Positions 6,503-15,609 of a stretch of 37,523 bases of DNA are shown in pieces. A program made the position numbers and the translations under genes. Location: the NCBI GenBank assembly GCA_947167155.1, contig CAMVHB010000020.1, positions 1 to 37,523 on the forward strand. Reading direction: 5' to 3'. Each line of letters starts with the position of its first letter. Position 1 is the stretch's first letter. The notes under the pieces were generated by a model. The model was not told where the DNA came from and did no database searches. It saw only the letters and a list, made by a program, of their open reading frames with translations. Origin of the DNA: an uncultured Lachnospiraceae bacterium (GTDB lineage Bacteria; Bacillota; Clostridia; Lachnospirales; Lachnospiraceae).

Positions 6503-9331
6503 ATGGAACAAAAAAGATTTGGCGCCTACAATCTCATAAAGATCCTTTCCTCCCTGATGGCAGTTGTTGTCATAGTTCTTGTCATCGCATCCTTCTTCGT
6601 CTCAAAGACAAGCCCGGGCATCAACTCCAAAAACTTTCAGATGATCTCCGACAAGGTCACCTACAAAAATCCCGACAATGAAACCTCTACGATCTCACTG
6701 CCCTGCCACATAAGCTTACGTCCCGAAGAAGAGGCTATGTATTATTTCAGGGTTCCCGAAGGCAGTGTCTCACGGGATTATCTCTTTGTCTATGTGGATG
6801 AGCTCGATACCACTATTTATGCGGGAAACCAGTTCATCGGCAATTATCTTGGCGCGGGTAAATACAAGTTCGGCGGAGATATCCCTTCAGAATGGTATGT
6901 CATGCAGTTTTCAAAAAACTATGAGTATTCAAACATCTATGTCCGGATAAAGGCCGGTCCAAACGGTTACAGCGGGATACTCAAGAATGTTTACGTCGGT
7001 GACAAGTCAGCCGTGATCCTTGAGCTTGTACGCCAGGAGATCCCCACCATTATCGTTTATATCACCCTCTTTGTCTTTGGAATGATAATATGCATCCGTT
7101 ACTTTACTTCCTTCTTCAGAAAGGTTGAAAACACCGGGAAATACTTTGCTCTCTCGATGGGTCTTTTGTTTCTCGCATTTAATTATTTTCTGCGTTCCGA
7201 TATAAGGCAGCTCTTCACCGGAAATATCCCGGCTGCACAGACCATTGGCAGGATGAGCCTTGCCTGCGGCGCTGTCGGATTCATCAGCTATCTTCTGATG
7301 ATGGGGAAACGTCTTAAGAAAAAGAATGTATTTATCCCTCTCCTTTGCTTTGCCGCTTCCTTCTTCTTCGACGGCTTGTTCTATTATGCCGTGAGCTACA
7401 GGGCACAGCATATAATATTGATGATAGGAACGATCATCCTCGTGACCGGACTTTCACTTGATATCAGGGATGCTCTGAAAGAAAAGCGCGAAAGCGAAGC
7501 TATGGCGCTTGAGTACAACAGAGAACGGACCCAGTTTCTCGGCCGGATATCCCATGCCATAAGGACTCCCGTCAATGCCATACAGGGAATGAATTCCGTC
7601 ATCATGAGAGAGACCCGGAATCCCGCGATGAAGCAGCACTCAAGGAATATAAAGAGCTCCATAGAATCCCTGCTCTCCATAATCGATGATATTCTTGATG
7701 TTTCAAGGATAGAGTCCGGAAAGATAGAGATCCTGGATTCCCCTTATGATTTCATGTCACTCGTGAATGACCTCAACAATATCACGAGCCTCTCTGCTGA
7801 GGAAAAAGGGCTGTCCTTCTCTATAAATAATGATCCAAATATCCCTGCCCGCCTCACCGGCGATGAGATCAGAGTACGCCAGGTCATATTGAATCTTCTC
7901 TCCAACGCTCTTAAGTATACAAAGGAGGGCTCTATCTCACTCTCCTTTGGCTTTGAGAAAACAGGCGAAAACGCTATAGATCTGAAGATCACAGTATCCG
8001 ACACAGGCGAAGGAATAAAGCCTGAGGATATGGCTCATCTCTTTGACACCTATGAGCGGCTGAACGAAAAATCAAATACAAACATTGAAGGAACGGGACT
8101 CGGACTCCCGATAACGAAAAATCTCGTCACCCTGATGAACGGAAGCATCGCCTGTGAGAGCACATATGGCAAGGGCACGAATTTCATCGTCACTATCCCC
8201 CAGGGCACAGACGAAGAAAGTACTATCGGAAGCTACCAGGAAAGGGAAGAGGCGGCAAGCGCTGACAATGATTCCTCAGCCTGGTTTCTGGCTCCATCTG
8301 CCAAAGTGCTTGTGGTAGATGATGTTGATATGAACCTTGATGTGATGCGCGCGCTTTTTGAGCCGTCACAGATGACAGTGGATACGGCCGGCGGCGGTGA
8401 AGAATTCTTAAAGCTCATTACAGAAAAGAAATACGACATTATCTTCCTCGACCATATGATGCCGAGTCCTGACGGGGTTGAAGCATTTAAGCGAATGAAG
8501 ACTGTAAAGGACAACAAAAACTTTGATACCCCTGTCATTATGCTGACTGCAAATGCCGTAATAGGAGCAAGAGAGGCTTATCTTGAAATGGGCTTCACTG
8601 ATTATCTTTCAAAGCCGGTTTCAGAAAAAGAGCTTATCAATATGTGCAGGCAATACCTGGACTCTTCTCTCCTTTCAGAGGCAGTTCAAACGGCGCCTGC
8701 AAAGGCTGATGAGTCCCAAAATGAAGATAGATACAAAGAGATCTTCGACACTCTCTCATCCTTCCTGAACACAGAGAGCGGGCTCTCCTACAGCATGGGC
8801 AAAAAGGATTTCTACCTGAACTCCCTTAAGTCCTTCTCAAAGAACGGTCAGATAGAGCTCATGAAGGACGCGTACGAAAAGAAGGATATGCCTGAGTACA
8901 AGATCCATGTCCACGCCTTGAAGGGCGTCGCGAGACTTATAGGTGCTGACGACCTCTCTGCGAAGGCAAAGGCTCTTGAAGATGCTTCCGGGCAGGGGGA
9001 CCTCTCCTTTGTGGAAGCGCATCATGACAATATAATCTCAGACTTCAACGAGCTTTCGGAAAGCATCACAATGGTCCTTGAATCGACAGAAGAAAAAAGC
9101 TCCGGGAACGATTTTTCAAAGGCCGACTTTTCAGAGGCTCTCACGCTTCTTTCAAACTGCGCGAAGGATATCGATATAGACGGAATGGACGAGGCCGCAA
9201 AGCTGCTGAAATCCTTCAATGTACCGGATGACATAAAAGAAAAGTTTGATCAGCTCCTCCACGAGGAGGCAGAGATTCATTTTGATGAAGTCATCAGGCT
9301 TTCAGATGAGCTTTTGGCTCTGGTGAAATGA
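6503..9331 (+). CDS. Hybrid histidine kinase with receiver and HPt domains; HAIRTP variant H-box
   Basis: 942 residues from the ATG at 6503, preceded by AAAAGGGGGCG; a longer frame from 6425 only overlaps the previous gene. Architecture: N-terminal membrane segment (12-33), extracellular domain (35-178), about five membrane helices (180-320), HisKA (340-410), HATPase with NLLSNALKYT, DTGEG and GTGLGL, receiver (600-720, Asp650 in FLDHMMP, Lys704 in SKP), and HPt (about 765-860, His804 in HALKGVARLIGA). A final helical stretch (870-942) has no recognised domain. The phospho-acceptor motif is SHAIRTP, with Ala where HisKA kinases have the catalytic Glu or Asp after the His (351). Autophosphorylation may be weak or lost. 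The receiver and HPt suggest a phosphorelay role, perhaps with the upstream kinase. Confidence 0.93.
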   Translation: MEQKRFGAYNLIKILSSLMAVVVIVLVIASFFVSKTSPGINSKNFQMISDKVTYKNPDNETSTISLPCHISLRPEEEAMYYFRVPEGSVSRDYLFVYVDELDTTIYAGNQFIGNYLGAGKYKFGGDIPSEWYVMQFSKNYEYSNIYVRIKAGPNGYSGILKNVYVGDKSAVILELVRQEIPTIIVYITLFVFGMIICIRYFTSFFRKVENTGKYFALSMGLLFLAFNYFLRSDIRQLFTGNIPAAQTIGRMSLACGAVGFISYLLMMGKRLKKKNVFIPLLCFAASFFFDGLFYYAVSYRAQHIILMIGTIILVTGLSLDIRDALKEKRESEAMALEYNRERTQFLGRISHAIRTPVNAIQGMNSVIMRETRNPAMKQHSRNIKSSIESLLSIIDDILDVSRIESGKIEILDSPYDFMSLVNDLNNITSLSAEEKGLSFSINNDPNIPARLTGDEIRVRQVILNLLSNALKYTKEGSISLSFGFEKTGENAIDLKITVSDTGEGIKPEDMAHLFDTYERLNEKSNTNIEGTGLGLPITKNLVTLMNGSIACESTYGKGTNFIVTIPQGTDEESTIGSYQEREEAASADNDSSAWFLAPSAKVLVVDDVDMNLDVMRALFEPSQMTVDTAGGGEEFLKLITEKKYDIIFLDHMMPSPDGVEAFKRMKTVKDNKNFDTPVIMLTANAVIGAREAYLEMGFTDYLSKPVSEKELINMCRQYLDSSLLSEAVQTAPAKADESQNEDRYKEIFDTLSSFLNTESGLSYSMGKKDFYLNSLKSFSKNGQIELMKDAYEKKDMPEYKIHVHALKGVARLIGADDLSAKAKALEDASGQGDLSFVEAHHDNIISDFNELSESITMVLESTEEKSSGNDFSKADFSEALTLLSNCAKDIDIDGMDEAAKLLKSFNVPDDIKEKFDQLLHEEAEIHFDEVIRLSDELLALVK

Positions 9332-9332
9332 T

Positions 9333-11375
9333 ATGTCAAAGAAAAAAGCATTTACAATACTCTCACTGGTCCTTATAGCAGCAATTGCAGTTGTGATCAT
9401 CATTGCTGCTGCCTATACCCGCTCTACCGCAAAAAAAGGTGAGCCGGGAAGTTTTCGTATAGGAGTCCTCTACAGCAAGAGTCCGGGCTATCAAAGCACC
9501 TATGCCCTCTCTCACTTTCGCGGGATAGAAGCCATGAAAAAAAAACTTGGGATAGCGGATTCCCAGGTCGTCTCACGGGAGGATGTCTGGACCGATGATG
9601 AAAGGACCCTTTCTGTGGCGATAGAGGAGCTCCTCGCAGAAAACTGCGATCTGATAATAGCTACAGACGATACCTACAACGACATCTGCGAGCAATATGC
9701 CGCTGAAAACCCGGACACTGTCTTTGCCGTTGCTCTCGGAACAAAGACAAACGGAAAAAATCTAGTCTCCTGCAACGCAAGAGCATATGAAGCAAGCTAC
9801 CTTTCCGGAGTGATAGCAGGAAAAAATTCTACTTCAGGTCACATAGGCTATGTCTCGTCCTTTGGAAAGGACTATCCATTAACCGGAAGTCTCATTTCAT
9901 CCTTTGCAAAGGGTGTCTCTTCAGTAAATCAGGATACATCGGTGGAACTCTATATCACAGGTTCCTGGAGCGATTCTCTGAGCGAATCCCTCGCGGCCGA
10001 ATATCTTATTGACAGAGATTGCGATGTCATAGCCCAGAATGTAAATACCGTAGCGCCTCAAACCGCTGCCGCCCATGCCGGGATAGGAAGCATCGGCTAT
10101 GACTTTGATATGTCGGAGATAGCGCCGGATTCTGTTGTATCCTCCGTTGTATGGAACTGGGATGTTTATTATACCTGGCTGGTGGAAAAGCTTCTTAACA
10201 ATACTTTTTCGGGCGAGAACTATATCGGAGGGCTCGAAGATGGTCTGATCACCGTGACAGAGCCTTCAAAAAAGGCTGCGTCAGGCACTTTAGAAGCATT
10301 TGAAGATGCAAAGAAAAAAATACTGGACAGGAGTCTTCAGATTTTTTCAGAGGAAGAGCTTGATAAGGGCATAGATGATTATTCTGACAATGTAAGAGAG
10401 TCAGGTATTCATACTTCCGCCGCTTCAGTAAGGAACGAAGCGGACAGCACAATAGAAATAGCTGTTCAGCCATCCTCAGCCTTCATGCCTTTCTTTGTAG
10501 CCAGAGCAAACGGATGGATAGAAGAAGCACTTTCGAAATACGGTGTCGCCGTGAACTGGGTGGATTTTGAATCAGGTCCTCCCATGAATGCCTACTTTGC
10601 TTCGGGAAGCGGTCATATCGGAGTTGCCGGGGATGTTCCTGTAGTATCGGCACTTGCGAACGGACAGGACAATATCTTCATAGGCTCGATAGAAGCAGGC
10701 GCCTCTTACTGCCTCGTTGTTCCGGAAGAAAGCAGTATCACTTCGATAGAGGATCTTAAAGGAAAGACTGTTGGAACGGTCGTAGGCTCGACCTCACACA
10801 ATGTACTGAAAAAATTTCTTGAGTCAGTAGGGCTCTCACTCTCTGACATCAAATTCTATGAGATAGCAGGTGCTGATGCCGCCCTCGCGCTCTCTGACAA
10901 AACCTGCGATGCCATATCGATCTGGGAGCCTACCGGAACGGCGCTTGTCTCCTCCGGCAAAGCAAGGATCATTGCAGACGGAAGTGATATCAATTTTCCC
11001 GGCGTCAATGTAATCTTTGCGCGCCGCTCCTATCTTGAAGACAATCCTGAGATCGTAAAAGAAGTTCTCACACAGTTCGTGCGTGGAGCAAATATGTTAA
11101 GAGACTATCCCAACCAGTCCGCAAGACTGATCTCCGGTTATTACAATCAGGACCCTTCCGTGCTTTCGTCCATCATCGACAAATATGATTACAAGATGGT
11201 ATTCACCGAGGACGATATCGACTCCCTTCAGGATACCGTCGCCTTCCAGCTTGAAATGGGAAATATCAAAAATGGGATATATGTAAAGAATTATATCGGA
11301 GATTCCATTGCAAGAGAGATAATGAAAAATGATCAGAAAAGCTTGACCACATCAGAAACAAAGGAGACTCCATAG
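9333..11375 (+). CDS. Membrane-anchored fusion of BMP/PnrA-type and SsuA/TauA-type binding proteins
   Basis: 680 residues. Residues about 7-28 are one hydrophobic helix without a lipobox cysteine, so the protein is probably an uncleaved membrane anchor facing outward. Residues 40-340 read as a basic membrane protein (BMP/PnrA-like) domain: FRIGVLYSKSPGYQS, NCDLIIATDD, AYEASYLSGVIAG, IGYDFDMSEIAP. PnrA-type proteins bind nucleosides. Residues 372-660 are a second, type II binding domain of the SsuA/TauA/NMT1 family: EIAVQPSSAFMPFFVARANGW, DLKGKTVGTVVGSTSHNVL, SIWEPTGTAL. These usually bind sulfonates or pyrimidine precursors. No ABC permease or ATPase is nearby. It starts one base after the second kinase stops, so it probably presents ligands to the kinases rather than to a transporter. 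Its last 43 bases overlap radA on the other strand. Confidence 0.9.
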   Translation: MSKKKAFTILSLVLIAAIAVVIIIAAAYTRSTAKKGEPGSFRIGVLYSKSPGYQSTYALSHFRGIEAMKKKLGIADSQVVSREDVWTDDERTLSVAIEELLAENCDLIIATDDTYNDICEQYAAENPDTVFAVALGTKTNGKNLVSCNARAYEASYLSGVIAGKNSTSGHIGYVSSFGKDYPLTGSLISSFAKGVSSVNQDTSVELYITGSWSDSLSESLAAEYLIDRDCDVIAQNVNTVAPQTAAAHAGIGSIGYDFDMSEIAPDSVVSSVVWNWDVYYTWLVEKLLNNTFSGENYIGGLEDGLITVTEPSKKAASGTLEAFEDAKKKILDRSLQIFSEEELDKGIDDYSDNVRESGIHTSAASVRNEADSTIEIAVQPSSAFMPFFVARANGWIEEALSKYGVAVNWVDFESGPPMNAYFASGSGHIGVAGDVPVVSALANGQDNIFIGSIEAGASYCLVVPEESSITSIEDLKGKTVGTVVGSTSHNVLKKFLESVGLSLSDIKFYEIAGADAALALSDKTCDAISIWEPTGTALVSSGKARIIADGSDINFPGVNVIFARRSYLEDNPEIVKEVLTQFVRGANMLRDYPNQSARLISGYYNQDPSVLSSIIDKYDYKMVFTEDDIDSLQDTVAFQLEMGNIKNGIYVKNYIGDSIAREIMKNDQKSLTTSETKETP

Positions 11376-12712
11376 GGCTTAACACCGGAACTGCTCTCCT
11401 TTGAAAGCTTGGCAAGCGAAGCCTTTGGAAGAATGCATTTATCAAAGCCGAGCTTATGCGCCTCAGCTATCCTCTGATCTGCCTGGGAGACAGACCGCAC
11501 CTCGCCTGAAAGCCCGACCTCTCCGAAGCAGAAAAGATGATCATCTATCGGCTTGTCCTTGTAGCTTGAGACTATTGCCATTACTATCCCGAGGTCCACG
11601 GCAGGCTCATTCATCCTCATTCCGCCCGTGATATTCACGTAAGCGTCATATTCGGAGAGTTTCAGTCCTATCCTCTTTTCAAGAACGGCCATCAAAAGGT
11701 TTACCCTGTTGATATCGATCCCCACAGCCGTACGTCTCGGCATCCCGAAATTCGATCTTGTGACGAGAGCCTGTATCTCTATAAGTATGGGCCTCGTGCC
11801 CTCCATTGAAACAGCGACGACTGAACCGCTTGCGCCTTCAGGGCGCCCGGAAAGCATGTAGCCTGAAGGATCGGGGACTTCTGAAAGACCGCTTCCCGTC
11901 ATTTCAAAAACGCCTATCTCGTTCGTTGAGCCAAAGCGGTTCTTGACTCCGCGGAGTATCCGATAGGACGCATATCTGTCTCCTTCAAGATAGAGCACAG
12001 TATCGACCATATGCTCAAGGACCCGTGGTCCTGCGACATTGCCCTCCTTTGTCACATGACCTATTACAAATATGGTGATGCCTTTTGTCTTTGAAAGGCG
12101 CATCAGAGTTGCTGTAGAGGCTCTGACCTGCGAAACACTGCCCGGAGCAGCCTCAGCCTCGGGGGAGTACATGGTCTGGATAGAGTCAATGATGACGAGC
12201 TCCGGTGCCGCCTTTTCTATTGCTTCTTCAATGAGAGAAAGATCCGTTTCAGTCATCAGAAGAAGAGAATCGGAAAAATTCCCGACTCTCTTTGCTCTCA
12301 TCTTGATCTGTGAAAGTGACTCTTCGCCTGAGACATAGAGAAGCTTTCGTCCGTCATTTGAAAGATTTCTCGCAACCTCAAGAAGTATTGTCGACTTTCC
12401 TATCCCGGGATCTCCTCCGAGAAGAACAAGTGAACCCTTCACTATCCCGCCGCCCAGGACTCTGTCAAATTCATCTATACCGCTTTTGATCCTCTCATCC
12501 TGCTCAGAGTTGATCTTTGAAAGAGGAATGGGCGTACTTTCTTCGTTAAGTACCGCCGCCCTTTTTACTCCCTTTACGGACTCCCGCACCTTTTCCTCGC
12601 TGCAGGTATTAAACTCCCCGCAAACAGGACATTTCCCGAACCACTTGCCGGATTCATTCCCGCAGGAGGTACAGAAGAATATAGTTTTTTCCTTTGCCCT
12701 TGACTGAGGCAT
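11333..12712 (-). CDS. radA: DNA repair protein RadA
   Basis: 459 residues, usual family length. RadA is a RecA-like, DnaB-like branch-migration ATPase in recombinational repair. The four-cysteine zinc finger FFCTSCGNESGKWFGKCPVC is at residues 12-31, Walker A DPGIGKST at 101-108, the RadA-specific KNRFGS motif at 257-262, and a Lon-protease-like C-terminal domain follows from about 290. The protein ends normally with SDVVKLF, which argues that the 43-base overlap with the opposing binding-protein gene is real. It starts 3 bases after the stop of the preceding small gene and is probably the last gene of the clpC transcript. No terminator hairpin is visible between the converging genes. Confidence 0.97.
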   Translation of the reverse strand: MPQSRAKEKTIFFCTSCGNESGKWFGKCPVCGEFNTCSEEKVRESVKGVKRAAVLNEESTPIPLSKINSEQDERIKSGIDEFDRVLGGGIVKGSLVLLGGDPGIGKSTILLEVARNLSNDGRKLLYVSGEESLSQIKMRAKRVGNFSDSLLLMTETDLSLIEEAIEKAAPELVIIDSIQTMYSPEAEAAPGSVSQVRASTATLMRLSKTKGITIFVIGHVTKEGNVAGPRVLEHMVDTVLYLEGDRYASYRILRGVKNRFGSTNEIGVFEMTGSGLSEVPDPSGYMLSGRPEGASGSVVAVSMEGTRPILIEIQALVTRSNFGMPRRTAVGIDINRVNLLMAVLEKRIGLKLSEYDAYVNITGGMRMNEPAVDLGIVMAIVSSYKDKPIDDHLFCFGEVGLSGEVRSVSQADQRIAEAHKLGFDKCILPKASLAKLSKESSSGVKPYGVSFVSDVVKLF

Positions 12713-12715
12713 CTC

Positions 12716-13117
12716 TCACGCCTTTTCTGCGAGTACGGAAACCTTTTTTCCTTCTCCAAGCTCAACTGAAAGCGTAAGCTTTCCGCCAAGGTTCGTCTTC
12801 ATGGTCCCAAAGTCCCTGTCTGAAACAGTGATCCGATACTCCGTCTCAGGAAGAAGACCAAGCGTGATCTCAGCGTCTCCGGCGCCCTCAACAAAAAAGC
12901 TGACCTTTTCTCCCGTCATCTCAAAATCAGATACGCTCGTTCCGGGAACCGACTCATAAACGAACTGCTCATTCCTCTCAAGCTTTGTAATGTCCTTGCA
13001 GGTCTTCACGGAAAAGCTACCTCCCAAAAAGGCAAAATCCTTCTCCTTTGTCTTCTCGGGCAGAGTGTGATCACCGAAAAAGAGCTTACTTCCTTCCTGA
13101 CTTATAACTGCACTCAT
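12716..13117 (-). CDS. Small conserved Lachnospiraceae-type protein (often called 'endosialidase')
   Basis: 133 residues, no signal peptide, predicted mostly beta-strand. I recognise the segment KDITKLERNEQFVYESVPGT and the following glycine-rich part from proteins that annotation pipelines label 'endosialidase' in Lachnospiraceae. Nothing here resembles a sialidase active site, so the label is probably wrong. The ATG overlaps the clpC stop codon (ATGA) and the gene ends 3 bases before radA, so it is translationally coupled inside clpC-radA. That position suggests a cytoplasmic role connected with stress or DNA repair, but no function can be assigned. Confidence 0.75.
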   Translation of the reverse strand: MSAVISQEGSKLFFGDHTLPEKTKEKDFAFLGGSFSVKTCKDITKLERNEQFVYESVPGTSVSDFEMTGEKVSFFVEGAGDAEITLGLLPETEYRITVSDRDFGTMKTNLGGKLTLSVELGEGKKVSVLAEKA

Positions 13118-15597
13118 TTTTTCTTCCCCCCGCGCGCCTTTCGCGCATCCTTTGTTTTTGGTGTCTCAAAAATTATCTTATCATCCTTTACGGTACAGAT
13201 GACACTTGCGTTTCCCTTTACGTCGCCCTTCAATATCGCATCTGAAAGCTGATCCTCTATATCTGTCTGAATCCTTCTTCGAAGAGGTCTGGCTCCGAAC
13301 TTCGGGTCATAGGCTTTTTCGACTATATACCTTTGAACTGAAGGCTTGATATGAAGGTCGATACTCATCTCGTCCATAAGCCTCTTTGAAAGCTCTGAAA
13401 GAAGGAGTCCCGAGATCTTTACGAGATCATCCCGGTTCAGCGCCCTGAATACTATAGTCTCATCTATCCTGTTCAGAAATTCGGGCTTGAATTCGTGCTT
13501 GATCTCCTCCATGACCCGGCCCTTCATATACTCATAATCACTCTTTTCCGTATCCTCTGCGGAAAAGCCGAGGTGCTTCGGCTCCATTATCTCCTTTGCT
13601 CCGGCATTTGATGTCATGATGATAATGGTATTCTTGAAATCCACCTTTCTTCCCTGGGAATCGGTGATATGGCCGTCATCAAGAACCTGAAGGAGTACAT
13701 TGAATACATCCGGATGGGCTTTTTCTATCTCGTCAAAAAGAATAACCGAATAAGGATTTCTCCTCACCTTCTCGGCAAGCTGCCCTCCCTCATCATAGCC
13801 TACATAGCCCGGAGGAGAGCCTATCATCTTTGCGACAGACTGCTTTTCCATATATTCTGTCATATCGACCCGGATCATCTTGTTTTCGTCACCGAAGACT
13901 GCTTCAGCGAGAGCCTTAGAAACCTCTGTCTTTCCAACTCCGGTAGGACCGAGGAAAAGGAAGGAGCCTATAGGTCTCTTTGGTTCCTTCAGACCGACTC
14001 GTCCGCGTCGCACTGCCCTTGCTACAGCAGATACAGCCTCTTCCTGCCCTATTATCCTCTTGTGGAGTGTTTTCTCGAGGGATGAGAGCCTGTGTGACTC
14101 CGACTCATTCAGGCGCGTTACCGGTATCTTTGTCCAGCGGGATACTACTTCTGCTATATCGTCCTCCAGAAGGAGCATCTTCTTTCTCTTCTTTGACCGC
14201 TCAAATGAGCTCTTCAGCTTCTTTACTTCCTCCATGAGAGTCTGTCTTCTTACCCTTATCTCATAGGCGTCATCAAAGTTTCCATCCATAAGGGCCTTTT
14301 CAAAAGATGAAAGGAGGTCTTCGGCACTCTTCTCAAGTTCATAGATCTTTTCCGGTGTCTTCGCACTTGAAAGCACAAGTCTTGCCGAAGCCTCATCCAT
14401 AAGGTCAATAGCCTTGTCGGGAAGAAAGCGGTCGGATATATATCTTGCGGAAAGCTCGGCACAGGCAGAGATCGCCTCATCTGAAATGGTTATCCCGTGA
14501 TGCTTCTCATACTGAACTTTGATCCCGGACAGAATCTCCTTTGTCTCGGAGACCGTGGGCTCCTCCACCATCACCTGCTGGAATCTTCTTTCAAGAGCTG
14601 CATCCTTCTCGATATATTTGTGATACTCGCTGACCGTGGTGGCACCGATGATCTGGATATCTCCTCGCGCCATCGCGGGCTTTAGAATATTTGCGGCATC
14701 CATGGCGCCTTCTGCCCCGCCGGCGCCTATCATGGTATGAACCTCATCAATGAAGAGTATAATGCTCTTGTCCTCTATGGCTTCATTTATGACATTCTTG
14801 ATCCTCTCTTCAAATTCGCCCCTGTATTTCGTACCGGCGACCATCCCCGAGAGGTCGAGGCTCATTATCCTTTTTCCGGCTACCGTGTCCGGAACCATCC
14901 CGGTCTCTATGTACTCGGCAAGGCCCTCTACAATTGCAGTCTTTCCGACTCCGGGTTCTCCGATGAGACAGGGATTGTTCTTGCCCCGCCTTGAAAGGAT
15001 CTCAATGACGCGCTGTATCTCATCCTTCCTTCCGATAATGGGATCAAGCTTCCCTTCGTGAGCAAGGGCGGAGATATTCCTTGAATACTGCTCAAGAACA
15101 GAAGCACGGTCACCACGCATCCTCGTTCGGTTCTTCTTCATGCTCTCTTCCTGATAAGCAGCCCCGCTTTCGCCCATTGAGGCAACTATCTCCTGATAAA
15201 GCTTCTGAAGGCTGATCTCGAGAGTAGCAAGAAGCCTTGTGGCAGCACAGTCCGGAGTTTTCAGTATCGCAAGCGCGATATGCTCCGTTCCGATCTCATC
15301 AAGCCTTGAAAGCCTTGCCTCCTCCTCGGCATCAGAAAGTATCTTCCTGGCTTTTGGAGTAAGACCTCCCCTGTCCATAACGGAGACACTCTTTTCCGGG
15401 GCGATAAGCTCAGCAATGAGCTTGATCACGTTTTCTTCATTGATCCCCTCATGGAAAAACACCTTCGCAGCAAGCGAATCCTCTGTATGCAAAAGCCCGA
15501 GAAGCAGATGTTCTGTCCCGATATAATTGTGCTTTAATCGCTTTGATACGCGTTTTGCGTAATCAACGGCTTTTTTCGCCGCAGGAGTATAATTCAT
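13114..15597 (-). CDS. clpC: ATP-dependent Clp protease ATPase subunit ClpC
   Basis: 827 residues, a full-length Hsp100 unfoldase that feeds ClpP. Two Clp_N repeats are at the start (YTPAAKKAVDYA, NYIGTEHLLLGLL). AAA+ domain 1 has Walker A GEPGVGKT, and the middle domain has a UVR-like stretch (RVRRQTLMEEVKKLKSSF). AAA+ domain 2 has GPTGVGKTEVSKALAE and ILFDEIEKAHPDV, followed by the C-terminal ClpB-D2 domain. The ribosome binding site is AAGGGATG before the ATG. The usual Bacillus neighbours ctsR, mcsA and mcsB are not present here. Instead it follows a secreted protein gene by 12 bases and overlaps the small gene downstream by 4 bases. The C-terminus ends in a Lys-rich tail. Confidence 0.97.
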   Translation of the reverse strand: MNYTPAAKKAVDYAKRVSKRLKHNYIGTEHLLLGLLHTEDSLAAKVFFHEGINEENVIKLIAELIAPEKSVSVMDRGGLTPKARKILSDAEEEARLSRLDEIGTEHIALAILKTPDCAATRLLATLEISLQKLYQEIVASMGESGAAYQEESMKKNRTRMRGDRASVLEQYSRNISALAHEGKLDPIIGRKDEIQRVIEILSRRGKNNPCLIGEPGVGKTAIVEGLAEYIETGMVPDTVAGKRIMSLDLSGMVAGTKYRGEFEERIKNVINEAIEDKSIILFIDEVHTMIGAGGAEGAMDAANILKPAMARGDIQIIGATTVSEYHKYIEKDAALERRFQQVMVEEPTVSETKEILSGIKVQYEKHHGITISDEAISACAELSARYISDRFLPDKAIDLMDEASARLVLSSAKTPEKIYELEKSAEDLLSSFEKALMDGNFDDAYEIRVRRQTLMEEVKKLKSSFERSKKRKKMLLLEDDIAEVVSRWTKIPVTRLNESESHRLSSLEKTLHKRIIGQEEAVSAVARAVRRGRVGLKEPKRPIGSFLFLGPTGVGKTEVSKALAEAVFGDENKMIRVDMTEYMEKQSVAKMIGSPPGYVGYDEGGQLAEKVRRNPYSVILFDEIEKAHPDVFNVLLQVLDDGHITDSQGRKVDFKNTIIIMTSNAGAKEIMEPKHLGFSAEDTEKSDYEYMKGRVMEEIKHEFKPEFLNRIDETIVFRALNRDDLVKISGLLLSELSKRLMDEMSIDLHIKPSVQRYIVEKAYDPKFGARPLRRRIQTDIEDQLSDAILKGDVKGNASVICTVKDDKIIFETPKTKDARKARGGKKK

Positions 15598-15609
15598 TCT
15601 TTACATCCC

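Noticed and set aside
4174-11375. Mobile element or prophage cargo origin of the kinase operon.
   Set aside because: The operon is next to a tRNA gene, but no integrase, transposase or matching attachment repeat on the far side (around 11.4 kb) is visible, and codon use looks like that of the neighbours.
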